Notes: generated by a model not told the origin, from the sequence alone. Positions 45,515 to 55,600 are shown, counted from the stretch's first letter. The stretch is DNA of 64,000 nucleotides from Cardiobacteriaceae bacterium (GCA_017934275.1 JAGBJT010000042.1:1-64000), one strand, 5' to 3'. Program-made: numbers and translations.

Positions 45515-45556
45515 TAAAAAAGAGAACCGCCGCCGTAAAACAAAATACGGCGGCGA
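45515..45556 (-). terminator. Terminator after ilvD
   Basis: A perfect 10-bp stem CGCCGCCGTA (45529-45538) and TACGGCGGCG (45547-45556), followed on the minus strand by GTTCTCTTTTTTATTT. Confidence 0.85.
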
Positions 45557-45586
45557 TTTTTATCCAATCTCAGAATTTTTTCAAAA

Positions 45587-47434
45587 TCAAAGCAAGCGCG
45601 AAATATCCCGAACCGCACCTTTATCCGCACTCGTTGCCAGCAAGGCATAAGCCTTCAAAGCATTCGAAACTTTACGCGGACGAGAAGCGGCTGGCTTCCA
45701 ACCTTTTTTATCTTGCGCGCTACGGCGTTTTGCCAATTCCTCATCAGAAATAATCAAATTGATTGAACGCGCGGGAATATCAATTTCGATACGGTCGCCG
45801 TTTTCAATTAAACCGATTGCACCGCCTGCCGCGGCTTCTGGTGACGCGTGCCCAATCGAAAGCCCCGAAGTTCCGCCTGAAAAGCGTCCGTCGGTAAGTA
45901 GCGCACATTCTTTACCGAGCCCCATCGATTTCAAATAGCTGGTCGGATAAAGCATTTCCTGCATTCCAGGTCCGCCGCGCGGTCCTTCATAACGGATTAT
46001 TACGACATTTCCCGCCTTAACTTTTCCGCCCAAAATTCCCGTAACCGCATCTTCCTGACTTTCGAAAACTACCGCCTCGCCCGCAAATTTGAGGATTTTT
46101 TCATCGACACCCGCTGTTTTAACTACGCAACCGTCTTCGGCAATGTTTCCGTATAAAACCGCTAAACCGCCCTCTTTCGAATATGCGTGTTCTAATGAGC
46201 GAATGCAGCCCTGCGCGCGGTCGGTATCGTTTTCCTGATAACGGCAAGATTGCGTAAATGCTTCTTTACTAATTTTTCCTGCCGCCGCCGCACGGTAATA
46301 CTCACGGATTTCAGAGGTCGTATTGGGATTGATTAAATCGTATTTTTCTACCGCCTCGCCAAGATTTTTGCTATGAACGGTATGGCAATCGGTATTGAGT
46401 AAATCCGCCCGTGCAAGCTCCGCCAAGATATTCATTATTCCGCCCGCCCGATGCACATCTTCGATATGGAATTTCTGTGTATTCGGCGCAACCTTGCATA
46501 GCTGCGGAACTTTGCGGGAAAGCGCGTCAATATCCTTCATCGTGTAATTCACGCCTGCTTCCTGCGCTACCGCCAGCAAATGCAAAATCGTATTCGTCGA
46601 ACCACCCATCGCAATATCAAGCGACATCGCATTTTCAAAAGCCGCAAAAGTCGCAATTGAACGCGGTAGAACACTTTCATCGCCATCGCGGTAGTAGCGT
46701 TCGGCAATTTCCACAATCGTCCGTGCTGCACGCAAAAATAATTCCCGACGGTCAGTGTGCGTCGCGACCAAAGTTCCGTTACCAGGCAAAGATAATCCCA
46801 AAGCTTCGGTTAAACAATTCATCGAATTCGCCGTAAACATTCCCGAGCAAGAACCGCAAGTCGGACAAGCTGCCCGTTCAAAATCCGCTACAACTTCATC
46901 AGAAATATTCGGATTTGCCGCATAAACCATCGCGTCAATCAAATCGAGTTTATGGTCGGAAGCCGCTGAAACGCCCGCCTCCATCGGTCCTCCTGATACA
47001 AAAACCGCTGGAATATTGAGCCGCATCGCTGCCATCAGCATTCCAGGCGTAACTTTGTCGCAGTTAGAAATACAAATCATCGCGTCAGCACAATGCGCAT
47101 TGACGATATATTCAACGCTATCGGCAATGATGTCGCGGCTTGGCAGCGAATAAAGCATTCCATCGTGCCCCATCGCAATACCGTCATCAACCGCAATCGT
47201 GTTAAATTCTTTCGCAACCCCGCCAGCACGGTCAATTTCACGGCAAACAAGCTGCCCAACTTCCCGTAAATGAATGTGCCCAGGAACGAATTCCACAAAA
47301 CTATTGACTACCGCAATAATCGGTTTTTTGAAGTCTTCGTCGCGCATTCCAGTTGCACGCCACAATGCCCGCGCCCCCGCCATATTCCGTCCCGCAGTCG
47401 AAGTTTGCGAACGAAGAGGAATTTTTCTGCTCAT
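45587..47434 (-). CDS. ilvD: Dihydroxy-acid dehydratase
   Basis: This Fe-S dehydratase is the third step of valine/isoleucine synthesis. The 615-residue protein matches E. coli IlvD in length and blocks: [30 protein letters not shown], the Fe-S Cys region [58 protein letters not shown] and [26 protein letters not shown]. No other ilv gene is adjacent. It diverges from the NodT-type gene at 47580. Confidence 0.97.
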   Translation of the reverse strand: MSRKIPLRSQTSTAGRNMAGARALWRATGMRDEDFKKPIIAVVNSFVEFVPGHIHLREVGQLVCREIDRAGGVAKEFNTIAVDDGIAMGHDGMLYSLPSRDIIADSVEYIVNAHCADAMICISNCDKVTPGMLMAAMRLNIPAVFVSGGPMEAGVSAASDHKLDLIDAMVYAANPNISDEVVADFERAACPTCGSCSGMFTANSMNCLTEALGLSLPGNGTLVATHTDRRELFLRAARTIVEIAERYYRDGDESVLPRSIATFAAFENAMSLDIAMGGSTNTILHLLAVAQEAGVNYTMKDIDALSRKVPQLCKVAPNTQKFHIEDVHRAGGIMNILAELARADLLNTDCHTVHSKNLGEAVEKYDLINPNTTSEIREYYRAAAAGKISKEAFTQSCRYQENDTDRAQGCIRSLEHAYSKEGGLAVLYGNIAEDGCVVKTAGVDEKILKFAGEAVVFESQEDAVTGILGGKVKAGNVVIIRYEGPRGGPGMQEMLYPTSYLKSMGLGKECALLTDGRFSGGTSGLSIGHASPEAAAGGAIGLIENGDRIEIDIPARSINLIISDEELAKRRSAQDKKGWKPAASRPRKVSNALKAYALLATSADKGAVRDISRLL

Positions 47435-47579
47435 TGATGATTTCCTTAAAAAATTGAAGTTATCGAATTAGAAATTTATCGGCTGTAAAAGGATTTTTAC
47501 CGCCGTCTGGAAAAAATATTAGCGATTTATTTTTTTGTAGAAAATAACCGTTCTTATTAGCAATCTTGAATATTCAAAA

Positions 47580-49019
47580 ATGTATAGAAAAATTATTTAC
47601 ACCGCCATTTTTTCTGCCTTATTTTTAACCGCGTGCAGCTCAATAAATCCGCTTGGAAACGCAAAATCAGATGTCGAAAACACTAGCGATATTCCTGCCG
47701 ATTGGCTCAATAAATATGCCGACCGTGCCCAAAAACATAAAAACGATTGGTGGCGCAACTTTGGCAATGCAAAACTAAATTCACTAATCGAAGAAGCTCT
47801 CGCAAATAATCAAGATTTAGCCGCCAGCGCAATCGCTTGGAAAAAAACCCGACTACAAATCGACTCCGCCGAACTCGATCAAAGCGTGAGTTTTAACGGT
47901 TCGATGAGCACCAGCGCATCTCGTAGATTTTCTGGCAACCAAAATTCACACAGCTTCGGTTCAGGACTTTCCGCTTCCTATCAACTCGACTTGTGGAATA
48001 AACTAGAAATTAGCACCCAAAACGCTATCTGGACGGCAAATGCAAGCGCCGAAGATTTGCTGGCAAGCAAACTCTCATTACAAGGCGAAGTCGCAAATGC
48101 CTACATCAAACTCGTCTATATCAACGAAAAATTACGCATCAACACCGAAAACTTAAAAACACAGGAACGGACTTATCAAATTGTCGCAAGCAAAGTGAAA
48201 TACGGTAAAGCCAGCGAAGTCGATAGATTGAACGCCGAACAAAGCTTGGCAAGCCTAAAAAATTCCCGCACCGCACTCATCGCCGAAGAAAAACAAGCTC
48301 AAAACGCTCTCACCGTGCTTTTAGGCGGTGCTCCGAAAAAATTCGCAGTTGGCACGGCAAAACTCAACGATTTCAAAATCCCCAAAATTTCAGCCGAAAT
48401 TCCAGCCGAACTTCTGCGCCAACGACCAGATTTACGCGCCGCGCAATACCGTCTGCAAAACGATTTAGCCACAATCGCTATCAACGAACGGGATTTTTAT
48501 CCAGATTTATCGCTATCGGCATCCCTTTCCGCTGGCGGTTCGCTCTTGCGGGAAATTTTCCAAAATCCCGCCGCATCAATCGGCACATCAATAGCTCTAC
48601 CATTTCTGCAATACCGCGAAAAAAATATCACCCTCAAATCAAGCAAATTGCAGTACGAAGCAGATTTAGCCAAATTCAGAAATACGCTCTACAAAGCATT
48701 CGCCGATGTTGAAGATGCACTTATTTCCCTACACGAACTTCGCCTCGAAACTCCGCAAGTTGAAACACGATTCAAAAATGCCAAGAAACTCGCGCAACTA
48801 TCCGAAATTAGATATAAAGCAGGAAAAGATGCGCTATCAGATTTACTCTCGGCTCAACAAAATTTACGCAGCGTCGAACAGGAAATGCTCGATAACCGTT
48901 ATCAGCACTTGACCCGCTCAATTCAGCTTTACCTCGCACTCGGCGGCGATGCCAAGGAATTACAAAATAATATTTTTGAAATAAATAAAACGGTAAGCGA
49001 GAAAAAATCAGAAAAATAA
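47580..49019 (+). CDS. NodT/OprM-type outer-membrane efflux lipoprotein
   Basis: The 479-residue TolC-superfamily channel has a signal peptide and lipobox LTAC (Cys19). It has two outer-membrane efflux repeats: ANNQDLAASAIAWKKTRLQI, SASYQLDLWNKLE and LLASKLSLQGEVANAYIKLV, then VDRLNAEQSLASLKNSRTALI. The second half has RQRPDLRAAQYRLQ, DFYPDLSLSASLSAGG and RYKAGKDALSDLLSAQQNL. Such proteins form the outer channel of RND or ABC pumps. No pump or adaptor gene is next to it, so the partner is elsewhere. It diverges from ilvD. Confidence 0.92.
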   Translation: MYRKIIYTAIFSALFLTACSSINPLGNAKSDVENTSDIPADWLNKYADRAQKHKNDWWRNFGNAKLNSLIEEALANNQDLAASAIAWKKTRLQIDSAELDQSVSFNGSMSTSASRRFSGNQNSHSFGSGLSASYQLDLWNKLEISTQNAIWTANASAEDLLASKLSLQGEVANAYIKLVYINEKLRINTENLKTQERTYQIVASKVKYGKASEVDRLNAEQSLASLKNSRTALIAEEKQAQNALTVLLGGAPKKFAVGTAKLNDFKIPKISAEIPAELLRQRPDLRAAQYRLQNDLATIAINERDFYPDLSLSASLSAGGSLLREIFQNPAASIGTSIALPFLQYREKNITLKSSKLQYEADLAKFRNTLYKAFADVEDALISLHELRLETPQVETRFKNAKKLAQLSEIRYKAGKDALSDLLSAQQNLRSVEQEMLDNRYQHLTRSIQLYLALGGDAKELQNNIFEINKTVSEKKSEK

Positions 49020-49139
49020 ATTTATGAAGAAATGCAAAAAAACGACAATTTTTTTCCGAACTTTTATCTGGAAAAATAAGGGAAAACATAAAATTCAGAT
49101 AAATCAAAAAAATAAGAAAAATTTCAAGGATAAAGACCT

Positions 49140-49733
49140 ATGCAAAAAATCTTTTTAAGCCTCACAATCGCCACAGCTGCAATATTGCTTAACGGTTGTG
49201 CGCCAGTGGTTATCGGCGGAGCAGCAGCGGGAGTTTCCGTCGCAAATGACCGTCGTAGCGCAGGAACCGTCATCGACGACAAAACACTGCAATTAAATGT
49301 CTCAAACCGCCTACGAAGCGAATTCAATATCAAACAAAATAGTCATATAGTCGTAACCGCATACAACGGCGCAGTTTTACTTACGGGTGAAGCCGCCGAT
49401 ATGAGCGTCAAGCAACAAGCGGAATATGTAGCTGGTTCGGTTAATGGCGTGCGTAGAGTGTTCAATCACATCACCATCGGTCCACGCAGCTCCTTTTCTC
49501 ACCGCGGATATGACACCAAACAAACCGCAAAAGTCAAAACCGCCCTGCTCGATGTCGCAATTCCTGGATTTAATCCACATCGCGTCAAAGTCGTTACCGA
49601 ACACGGGGTTACATATTTAATGGGGATTGTTAGCGAGAATGAAGCAAACGCCGCTGTGTCAGTTGCACAAAAAGTTTCTGGCGTTGTCAGAGTTGTAAGC
49701 TTGTTCGAAATTAACAATTCAATAGGAAATTAG
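49140..49733 (+). CDS. dolP: BON-domain outer-membrane lipoprotein (DolP/YraP-like)
   Basis: The 197-residue protein has a lipobox LNGC (Cys20), then GGAAAGVSVANDRRSAGTVIDDKTLQ, which is typical of DolP (YraP). Two BON domains follow (VSNRLRSEFN...GAVLLTGEAADMSVKQQAEYVAGSVNGVRRVFN and VKTALLDV...VTEHGVTYLMGIVSENEANAAVSVAQKVSGVVRVVSLFE). DolP binds anionic phospholipid at the outer membrane and supports envelope integrity. It starts 120 bp after the efflux lipoprotein gene. Confidence 0.9.
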   Translation: MQKIFLSLTIATAAILLNGCAPVVIGGAAAGVSVANDRRSAGTVIDDKTLQLNVSNRLRSEFNIKQNSHIVVTAYNGAVLLTGEAADMSVKQQAEYVAGSVNGVRRVFNHITIGPRSSFSHRGYDTKQTAKVKTALLDVAIPGFNPHRVKVVTEHGVTYLMGIVSENEANAAVSVAQKVSGVVRVVSLFEINNSIGN

Positions 49734-49799
49734 TGTTTATTACATTTGTTTATAATCGTCAGACTTTATTATCGAACATTTTAAGTTACGGAGAGTTTT

Positions 49800-50165
49800 A
49801 TGGATAACAGTATTATTGTTACTCATCTGAATAATTTGCAAAGACAATTTGGAGAAATCAAAGCCATCAGTCTTTACTATGTAGATGGCGTGCTCATTGC
49901 ATCTACCTTCCCAGATTCTTCACCAATCGATGAAATCGGAGCGGTTTCTTCTGCTTTCGGTGCTATTTCTCGCCGCGCTGGCAAATTATTCGAAGTTGGA
50001 AATATCGGTTACACACAATTATTCACTGACAACGGAGTAATTATAATTGCCGACATAAACAATGAAGCAATAGCAGTTATCCAAGCTGATGCAAAATTGA
50101 ACGCAAATGCATTAAGACCAGAACTTCGTCGTGCTGCACTTGCAATCCTCAATCAATTAGATTAA
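49800..50165 (+). CDS. Roadblock/LC7-domain protein (MglB-like)
   Basis: The 121-residue cytoplasmic protein is a single roadblock/LC7 domain: INNL-type start (LNNLQRQFGEIKAISLYYVDGVLIASTF), GAVSSAFGAISRRAGKLFEVGNI, VIIIADINNEAIAVIQADAKLN and a C-terminal helix. Such domains form dimers that regulate small GTPases (MglB on MglA) or cluster signalling proteins. No MglA-type GTPase is nearby. GGAG precedes the ATG, and TATAAT at 49751-49756 may be its -10. It is the first gene of a three-gene operon with a PAS and a PhnD-like protein. Confidence 0.85.
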   Translation: MDNSIIVTHLNNLQRQFGEIKAISLYYVDGVLIASTFPDSSPIDEIGAVSSAFGAISRRAGKLFEVGNIGYTQLFTDNGVIIIADINNEAIAVIQADAKLNANALRPELRRAALAILNQLD

Positions 50166-50178
50166 GGAGTTCGTTACA

Positions 50179-50691
50179 GTGGAAAATCTTACCGACAACG
50201 ACTTAACAACGAGCTCAATTCCCAACATTAAGCCAGTTGAACATGTCAAATTGACACATTATGACGGGAAATTGCGCGAAGTTTCTGTTATAGACGATGA
50301 ATTCCCATATCCAGAAGGTGAGTTGATTATCTCTCGCACCGATATCAACGGAATTATTACTCACACTAACCGTGCATTTGTAATACTTTCTGGTTATTCC
50401 AAAGAAGAACTTATCGGACAACCGCATTACATTCTCCGCCACCCTTCTATGCCGCGTGCTGCGTTTAAAGATTTATGGGATACGGTTTTGAGCGGTAGAA
50501 AATGGAATGGTTATGTAAAAAATCTGCGTAAAAACGGTCAGTTTTATTGGGTTTATGCAACGATTGTTCCAAATTTCGACCAAAATAAACGAATTAAAGG
50601 CTTTACTTCCGTCCGCCGCCAACCGCCAAGAGAAAAAATCAACTATTGCACCAAGCTGTATAAAGAAATGCTAGCGAAGGAGAAATTATGA
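50179..50691 (+). CDS. Stand-alone Aer-type PAS protein
   Basis: The 170-residue protein begins at GTG 50179 after AAGGAG. An extended N-terminus of about 45 residues is followed by one PAS domain (about 45-155) strongly resembling the FAD-binding PAS of the aerotaxis receptor Aer: GIITHTNRAFVILSGYSKEELIGQPHYILRHPSMPRAAFKDLWDTVLSG, then WNGYVKNLRKNGQFYWVYATIVP and GFTSVRR. The Aer signature RHPDMP appears as RHPSMP. There is no membrane segment, HAMP, methyl-accepting, kinase or GGDEF output domain, so it must signal through a partner protein. Its stop overlaps the next start (ATGA). Confidence 0.88.
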   Translation: MENLTDNDLTTSSIPNIKPVEHVKLTHYDGKLREVSVIDDEFPYPEGELIISRTDINGIITHTNRAFVILSGYSKEELIGQPHYILRHPSMPRAAFKDLWDTVLSGRKWNGYVKNLRKNGQFYWVYATIVPNFDQNKRIKGFTSVRRQPPREKINYCTKLYKEMLAKEKL

Positions 50692-51425
50692 GCGATTACA
50701 ATTTTTTGGTTGCCCCAGATTTTGCTGCTGCGCACATTACTGCTTGGTATCAATTCAATCATTTATTGCAAAAATTGACGGGCGAAGCAATTCATCTGCA
50801 TATTGCTAGTGATTTTGATGATTACTATCAACATTTGACTAAACAACCGTCCTTGGTTTATGCAGGTCCTTTCGATACCGTTCAGTTATATCGCAAATTT
50901 TCTTATCAACCGCTTTTGCGTCCGACTTTCGTATCTGATGAAGTTACGATTTTTGCTAATAAAAACGCGGCTATTTCCCATATAAATCAAGTAGATAGCA
51001 GTTTTACAATTGCTTGTATGCGTGATTATTATGTTGAGAGAATTTCACTTATTTTGATGGAACCGTCAAATTTAGGCAAAAAAGATATCAACTGGAATAG
51101 TCTTGATTATGTACAAACGATAATCCGTCAAGTTTATAACGACCGTTCGGTGCTTGGTTGTATTCGTTCGAATATTTTCAATGAACTTGCTCCTAATCTT
51201 AAAGATCATTTTGAACCGATTATCAAAAGTTCGCTTTATGTTCTTTTCCACACATTACTTTGCTCTCCTGCTTGCGAACAATTGCACGCATCAATTCAAA
51301 GTAAAGTAAACATGCTTAATTCATTTACCGATGTTATAAGTGATTTAGGCGTGCCGCGTGGCTTCAAGGTTATGAACAATGTTCATGCAAATTTCTTCTG
51401 CGATATGATGGATACGCTAAATTAA
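50688..51425 (+). CDS. Cytoplasmic PhnD-like substrate-binding-fold protein
   Basis: The 245-residue protein looks like a type 2 periplasmic binding fold of the phosphate/phosphonate (PhnD) group: NFLVAPDFAAAHITAWYQFNHLLQKLTGEAIHL, the YAGPFDTVQLYRK loop where PhnD proteins have a similar Tyr-Asp ligand loop, FVSDEVTIFANKNAAI, and DRSVLGCIRSNIFNEL. It has no signal peptide or lipobox, so it should stay in the cytoplasm as a sensor. Start ATG 50688 overlaps the PAS stop, with AAGGAG just upstream. The operon ends at a terminator at 51453. The fold call is by pattern and moderately sure. Confidence 0.65.
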   Translation: MSDYNFLVAPDFAAAHITAWYQFNHLLQKLTGEAIHLHIASDFDDYYQHLTKQPSLVYAGPFDTVQLYRKFSYQPLLRPTFVSDEVTIFANKNAAISHINQVDSSFTIACMRDYYVERISLILMEPSNLGKKDINWNSLDYVQTIIRQVYNDRSVLGCIRSNIFNELAPNLKDHFEPIIKSSLYVLFHTLLCSPACEQLHASIQSKVNMLNSFTDVISDLGVPRGFKVMNNVHANFFCDMMDTLN

Positions 51426-51452
51426 AATTTCCGTCCTATTCATATTCAATAG

Positions 51453-51484
51453 AAAAATGCCTGTATATTCTGCAGGCATTTTTT
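51453..51484 (+). terminator. Terminator after the roadblock-PAS-PhnD operon
   Basis: Stem AATGCCTG (within 51456-51463) and CAGGCATT (51473-51480) followed by TTTTTT. Confidence 0.85.
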
Positions 51485-51521
51485 GTAAGCAGTGTTTCAT
51501 AACAATTTCACCACCATTAGT

Positions 51522-51538
51522 ACCTTGAATTATAAGGT
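51522..51538. promoter_or_regulatory. Inverted repeat over the ribosome-binding site of the DUF3990 gene
   Basis: ACCTT (51522-51526) and AAGGT (51534-51538) form an inverted repeat with a 7-bp centre. The right arm contains the AAGGTG Shine-Dalgarno of the DUF3990 gene. It could be an operator or hide the ribosome-binding site in the mRNA. Confidence 0.35.
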
Positions 51539-51544
51539 GTTTTT

Positions 51545-52027
51545 ATGTTTTTATATCACGGCAGTAATGTGGCGGTTAAAAATCCGCAATTACTCAAAAT
51601 CTATCGAGCGTTGGATTTTGGGAGTGGTTTTTATACGACCAGTGATATAAATCAAGCCCAAAAATGGGCGGAACGAACTGCGTTAAGATTACAACAAAAA
51701 CAATCGTTTGTAACGGTTTATGAAGTTGATGAGCAGAAAATGAATGAACTTCGTTTTTTGCAATTTGATACGCCCAATCTCGAATGGTTGCATTTTGTGG
51801 TGCAAAATAGAACAGGGCAATCAAGAGAAGATAAATGGGATATTGTCAAAGGTCCTGTGGCTGATGACCAAACTATTGTCGTGATTGATTTATATATTGA
51901 CGGTATGTTTAGCGAAGAAGACGCAATCAATCGCTTGTTACCGCAAAAATTAAAAGACCAATATACTTTCAAAACGAATAGAGCAATCGATTTACTGTAT
52001 TGCGTTGAGGTACTGTTGTATGAATAA
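51545..52027 (+). CDS. DUF3990 protein, ADP-ribosyltransferase-like, probable toxin
   Basis: The 160-residue protein matches the DUF3990 family: an opening FLYHGSNVAVKNPQLLKIYRALDFGSGFYTTSDINQAQKWAERTALR, in which YHGS and GFYTT resemble the NAD-binding motifs of ART-fold enzymes, then a mid part ending EWLHFVVQNR and DIVKGPVADDQT. I infer an ADP-ribosyltransferase-like activity; this is not shown. It is followed by two small genes with 8-bp and 4-bp overlaps, the layout of a toxin-antitoxin cassette. No secretion signal is present. Confidence 0.75.
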   Translation: MFLYHGSNVAVKNPQLLKIYRALDFGSGFYTTSDINQAQKWAERTALRLQQKQSFVTVYEVDEQKMNELRFLQFDTPNLEWLHFVVQNRTGQSREDKWDIVKGPVADDQTIVVIDLYIDGMFSEEDAINRLLPQKLKDQYTFKTNRAIDLLYCVEVLLYE

Positions 52028-52268
52028 AATATCTCATTTTGTTTTGGATTATTATAATAAGTCGGTCGTGAGCGAAATTATGAAAAAATATGCTATGAAC
52101 GAAATGGAAGCGGCAAATGCGTTTTTAACCTCACAGACTCACGCAATGTTGGAAAATGCGGATATGGCAATGTGGGAATTTTCGGCTTATGCGATTTTGG
52201 ATATTTGGGAAAGTGAACAAATTACAGGCGACCCAAGAAATTCGATACATTTGCGGAGCGAATTATGA
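52020..52268 (+). CDS. Small partner protein in the DUF3990 module
   Basis: This is an 82-residue, Met- and Ala-rich, mainly helical protein (SHFVLDYYNKSVVSEIMKKYAMNEMEAANAFLTSQTHAMLENADMAMWEFSAYAILDIWE). ATG 52020 overlaps the end of the DUF3990 gene by 8 bp. It resembles small DUF3791-like partners found beside DUF3990 genes, with an acidic helix pattern, and is a candidate antitoxin. I am not sure of the family. Confidence 0.6.
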   Translation: MNKISHFVLDYYNKSVVSEIMKKYAMNEMEAANAFLTSQTHAMLENADMAMWEFSAYAILDIWESEQITGDPRNSIHLRSEL

Positions 52269-52480
52269 GTAAAGAAATGGCGTTTTTTTTGTTTTTAATC
52301 GAACGATATGCAGAACAATACAATCGCCCCACTGGTGAAGTGTGGCAAGAATGGACGGAAAAAGGAATTTTGCAAAAAATTTATAACAATTATTTTCAAT
52401 ATCACCAAGAACGCTTGCAAAACGCTTTTGATGATATTAACGCTTTGCTTAAAACAGGAAAACATTTGGTTTATGCATGA
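52265..52480 (+). CDS. DUF3791-like small protein in the DUF3990 module
   Basis: The 71-residue protein has the DUF3791 pattern: KEMAFFLFLIERYAEQYNRPTGEVWQEWTEKGILQKIYNNYFQYHQERLQNAFDDINALL. The start overlaps the stop of the previous gene by 4 bp (ATGA). It is a candidate antitoxin or chaperone for the ART-like protein. It lacks an obvious DNA-binding motif. Confidence 0.65.
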   Translation: MSKEMAFFLFLIERYAEQYNRPTGEVWQEWTEKGILQKIYNNYFQYHQERLQNAFDDINALLKTGKHLVYA

Positions 52481-52614
52481 ATGAATTTTTATAGATTACC
52501 GTATTTTTGCTATCTTGTGTTTCAACTTTAGCTTTGGCGGTTATATAGTTATTACGCATAAAAGTAACAAAATATGGTGCAATATTTTTTTCAACTCAAT
52601 TGGAGCGTAAATTT

Positions 52615-55600
52615 ATGGCATACAATGTTAAATTTAAGGAAAAATCAAGAGCAGCAAGGCTTTCCCCCCCCCTTAATAATAATTATTATCAATTAACCTC
52701 TTTTCATTTGGGCAAGCTAAACCTCCTGCTATCAATAATACTCTTTACTGTTGCAATGCCTGCTAATGCGGAATACACAGAACAAGAACAACAAACAGCC
52801 GATGCACTTCTTTCTAAATTACAAGAATATAATGAAAATGCAAACGCAGGAAGTTTGCTCTATATCATTGACGAACGCTTGCAAAGCGAAGGCTTCTTAA
52901 AAAACGATGAAAATAATTCATATGTCAAGTCAAATGATTTGTTGTGCAAGGAACATAGTGGTTCTTTTAAGTGCGGTCTATGGCAGTCGTTTCCAGCTGG
53001 TAGCAAAAGTTCTGTTGTAGGTATCTCTAACAATATAATTGGTAGTAACTCTGCAGCGGTTGGTTTTGAAAATACTGTAAATGGGCATGAGGCAAGCGCA
53101 TTTGGAAGTAATAATACTGTAAATGGGCATGAGGCAAGCGCATTTGGTATTTATAACACCGCAAAAATACAAAAATCCAGCGCATTTGGTTATGACAACC
53201 GTGCATCACAACAATATTCATCGGCATTTGGAGCAGAAAATAGAGCATCTGGTCAGTTTTCATCAGCGTTTGGTTATGACAACACTACAAAAAACACACA
53301 AGCAAATGCATTTGGTAGCCAAAACACCGCCAAGGGAGAATATTCTGCTGCCGTAGGTTATAACAACACCGCGCATAACAATAGTTCATACGCATTCGGT
53401 GCTAACAATAACACCTATGCTGATAATTCATCCGCATTTGGTTTGCAAAATACTACTAGTGGTTTAACATCAAGTGCTTTTGGTTCTTATAACAACGCCA
53501 AGGGCGAAAGGTCATCTGCATTTGGTTATAGCAATGAAGCAAGTAAAGAAAGCTCATCTGCATTCGGTTATCAAAATACTGCAACTGGGAATAGTGCATC
53601 TGCCTTCGGTTATAAGAACAAAGTATCTTCTGACTACTCATCTGCATTCGGGTATAACAATACGATAGATACTCGTGAAGCAGTAGCAGTTGGTATGGAT
53701 AACACTGCAAGTGCTCGCTATTCATCGGTATTTGGTGTAAATAGCAAAGCTCTTGTTGATTATGGTACTGCCATAGGTTATAAATCCTACGCTGATCGCC
53801 CCGCAGATGTTCGAGGTTATTCACCTGCCAAAGATGATGTCTCAACAGAAAACAATTACATATGGAAAGCAACTTCGGCAGCATTAGCAATCGGCGACAC
53901 TCACGATACAAACAAGATTACTCGTCAAATCACAGGTGTTGCGGCTGGTAGTGAAGATACTGACGCGGTGAATGTGGCACAGTTAAAAGAAGCGGTTAAA
54001 AGTGGTGCTAATTTCTCACCGATTAAGGTTTCAGATGATTCTGGTACTGATTTTACCGTAGATAGTGCAGGCAGCCTGACAATTGCAGGTGGCAGTAATA
54101 TCAACACAACTGCTGATAATAGTAACACATTAACGGTATCGCTAAATAACAATGTTGATTTAGGCAGTTCAGGCAGCTTACAAGTTGGTGATACAACAAT
54201 TAACAACAACGGCAAAATTACAGGCTTAACCGCAGGTTCGGCTGCTGGTGAAGCGGTGGAATATAGTCAACTTTCAGAATTGCAAACGAAGATTGCAACA
54301 CTTAATACAGCAATTCAAAATAACGGTAGTTATTTTCCATTTACCATTAAAGATAATTCAGGCAATGACTTTAAAGTCGCCAGTGGTGGTACGGTGAATA
54401 TTGAAGGTAGTGGCATCATTACAACCAAAGCAGATAATGGTACACTTACCATTAGTGCGGATTTGTCGGATTACGCAACCGAGCAATTTGTAACAGGTCA
54501 AGGCTATCAAACTTCTAATCAAGTTAATACAGCAATTACCAATCGTTTGAACGGTTATGCCACTCAAACATGGGTGCAACAACAAGGTTATCTAACCTCT
54601 ACTGACAAAGCCGATTTACAACAACAAATTGCTGATAATGCAGTAGATTTAACCGATTACGCCAAAACGGCTGATGTGAATAATACGCTTAGACAATACA
54701 GCACAACTTCGCAAACGCAAAAATGGGTGCAAGACCAAGGTTATTTGACGGCTGATGATAGAGCGGAATTAGAAGCCAAAATCAAGGCAGGCAACATCGA
54801 CTTATCCGATTATGCCAAAACCGAAGATGTTGATAACAAACTTACTGAATACACCAAAACTGCCGATTTGGGCAATGTTATTGCCGATGAAACCGCTAAA
54901 TTAGGCTTGGTTAATCAACAAGATTTGGATAATCAACTGAATGATTATGCCACTATCGCCAAAGTGGAAGCCGATTATCTAAAAAAAGCCGAGTTAAGCG
55001 GTGCGATTGAAGATAAAGCCAAAGACATGGAATTAGTGGATCAAACTTCGTTAAATGATCAGTTGAAAAACCTGCAACTACAAAGTGGTAACTATGTTCC
55101 GATTTCGGTGGGCGGTGATACTGGCGAATTTGAAATTCCTAACGGTGGCAGAGCAAATTTTGTTGGCGATGGCACGAATATCAGCACAGTAGCAGACGGT
55201 GATACCGTAACTATTAACTTGAATAAAGATATTCAAATCGATAGTGTGAATGCAGGTGGTACAGTGGTTAATCAAGACGGCGTTGCGTTAAATTCTGGCG
55301 TTGCTCTTACCAATCAAGGTTTGAATAACGGCGGACAAGTGATTAGCAATGTCGCTCCAGGTGTGCGTCCAACTGATGCGGTGAATGTAGGGCAATTGAA
55401 TAGCGCAATGGCTTCTATGAGCGGTCAATTGTCTTCTCGGATTGAGACCGTCGATAAAAACGCCAATGCTGGAACGGCTTCCGCATTAGCAGCCAGCACA
55501 ATGCCCGTTGCAAATGCTCCTGGTGAAGCAATGATGGGATTTACTGGCGGCACTTACCGTGGACAACAAGGTTATGCAATCGGTTATTCACAAAACTCAC

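Noticed and set aside
53030-53700. Possible CRISPR or satellite-like repeats in the adhesin gene
   Set aside because: The repeats are in-frame, variable 14-codon YadA head repeats (SSAFG...N...), not identical repeats with unique spacers.
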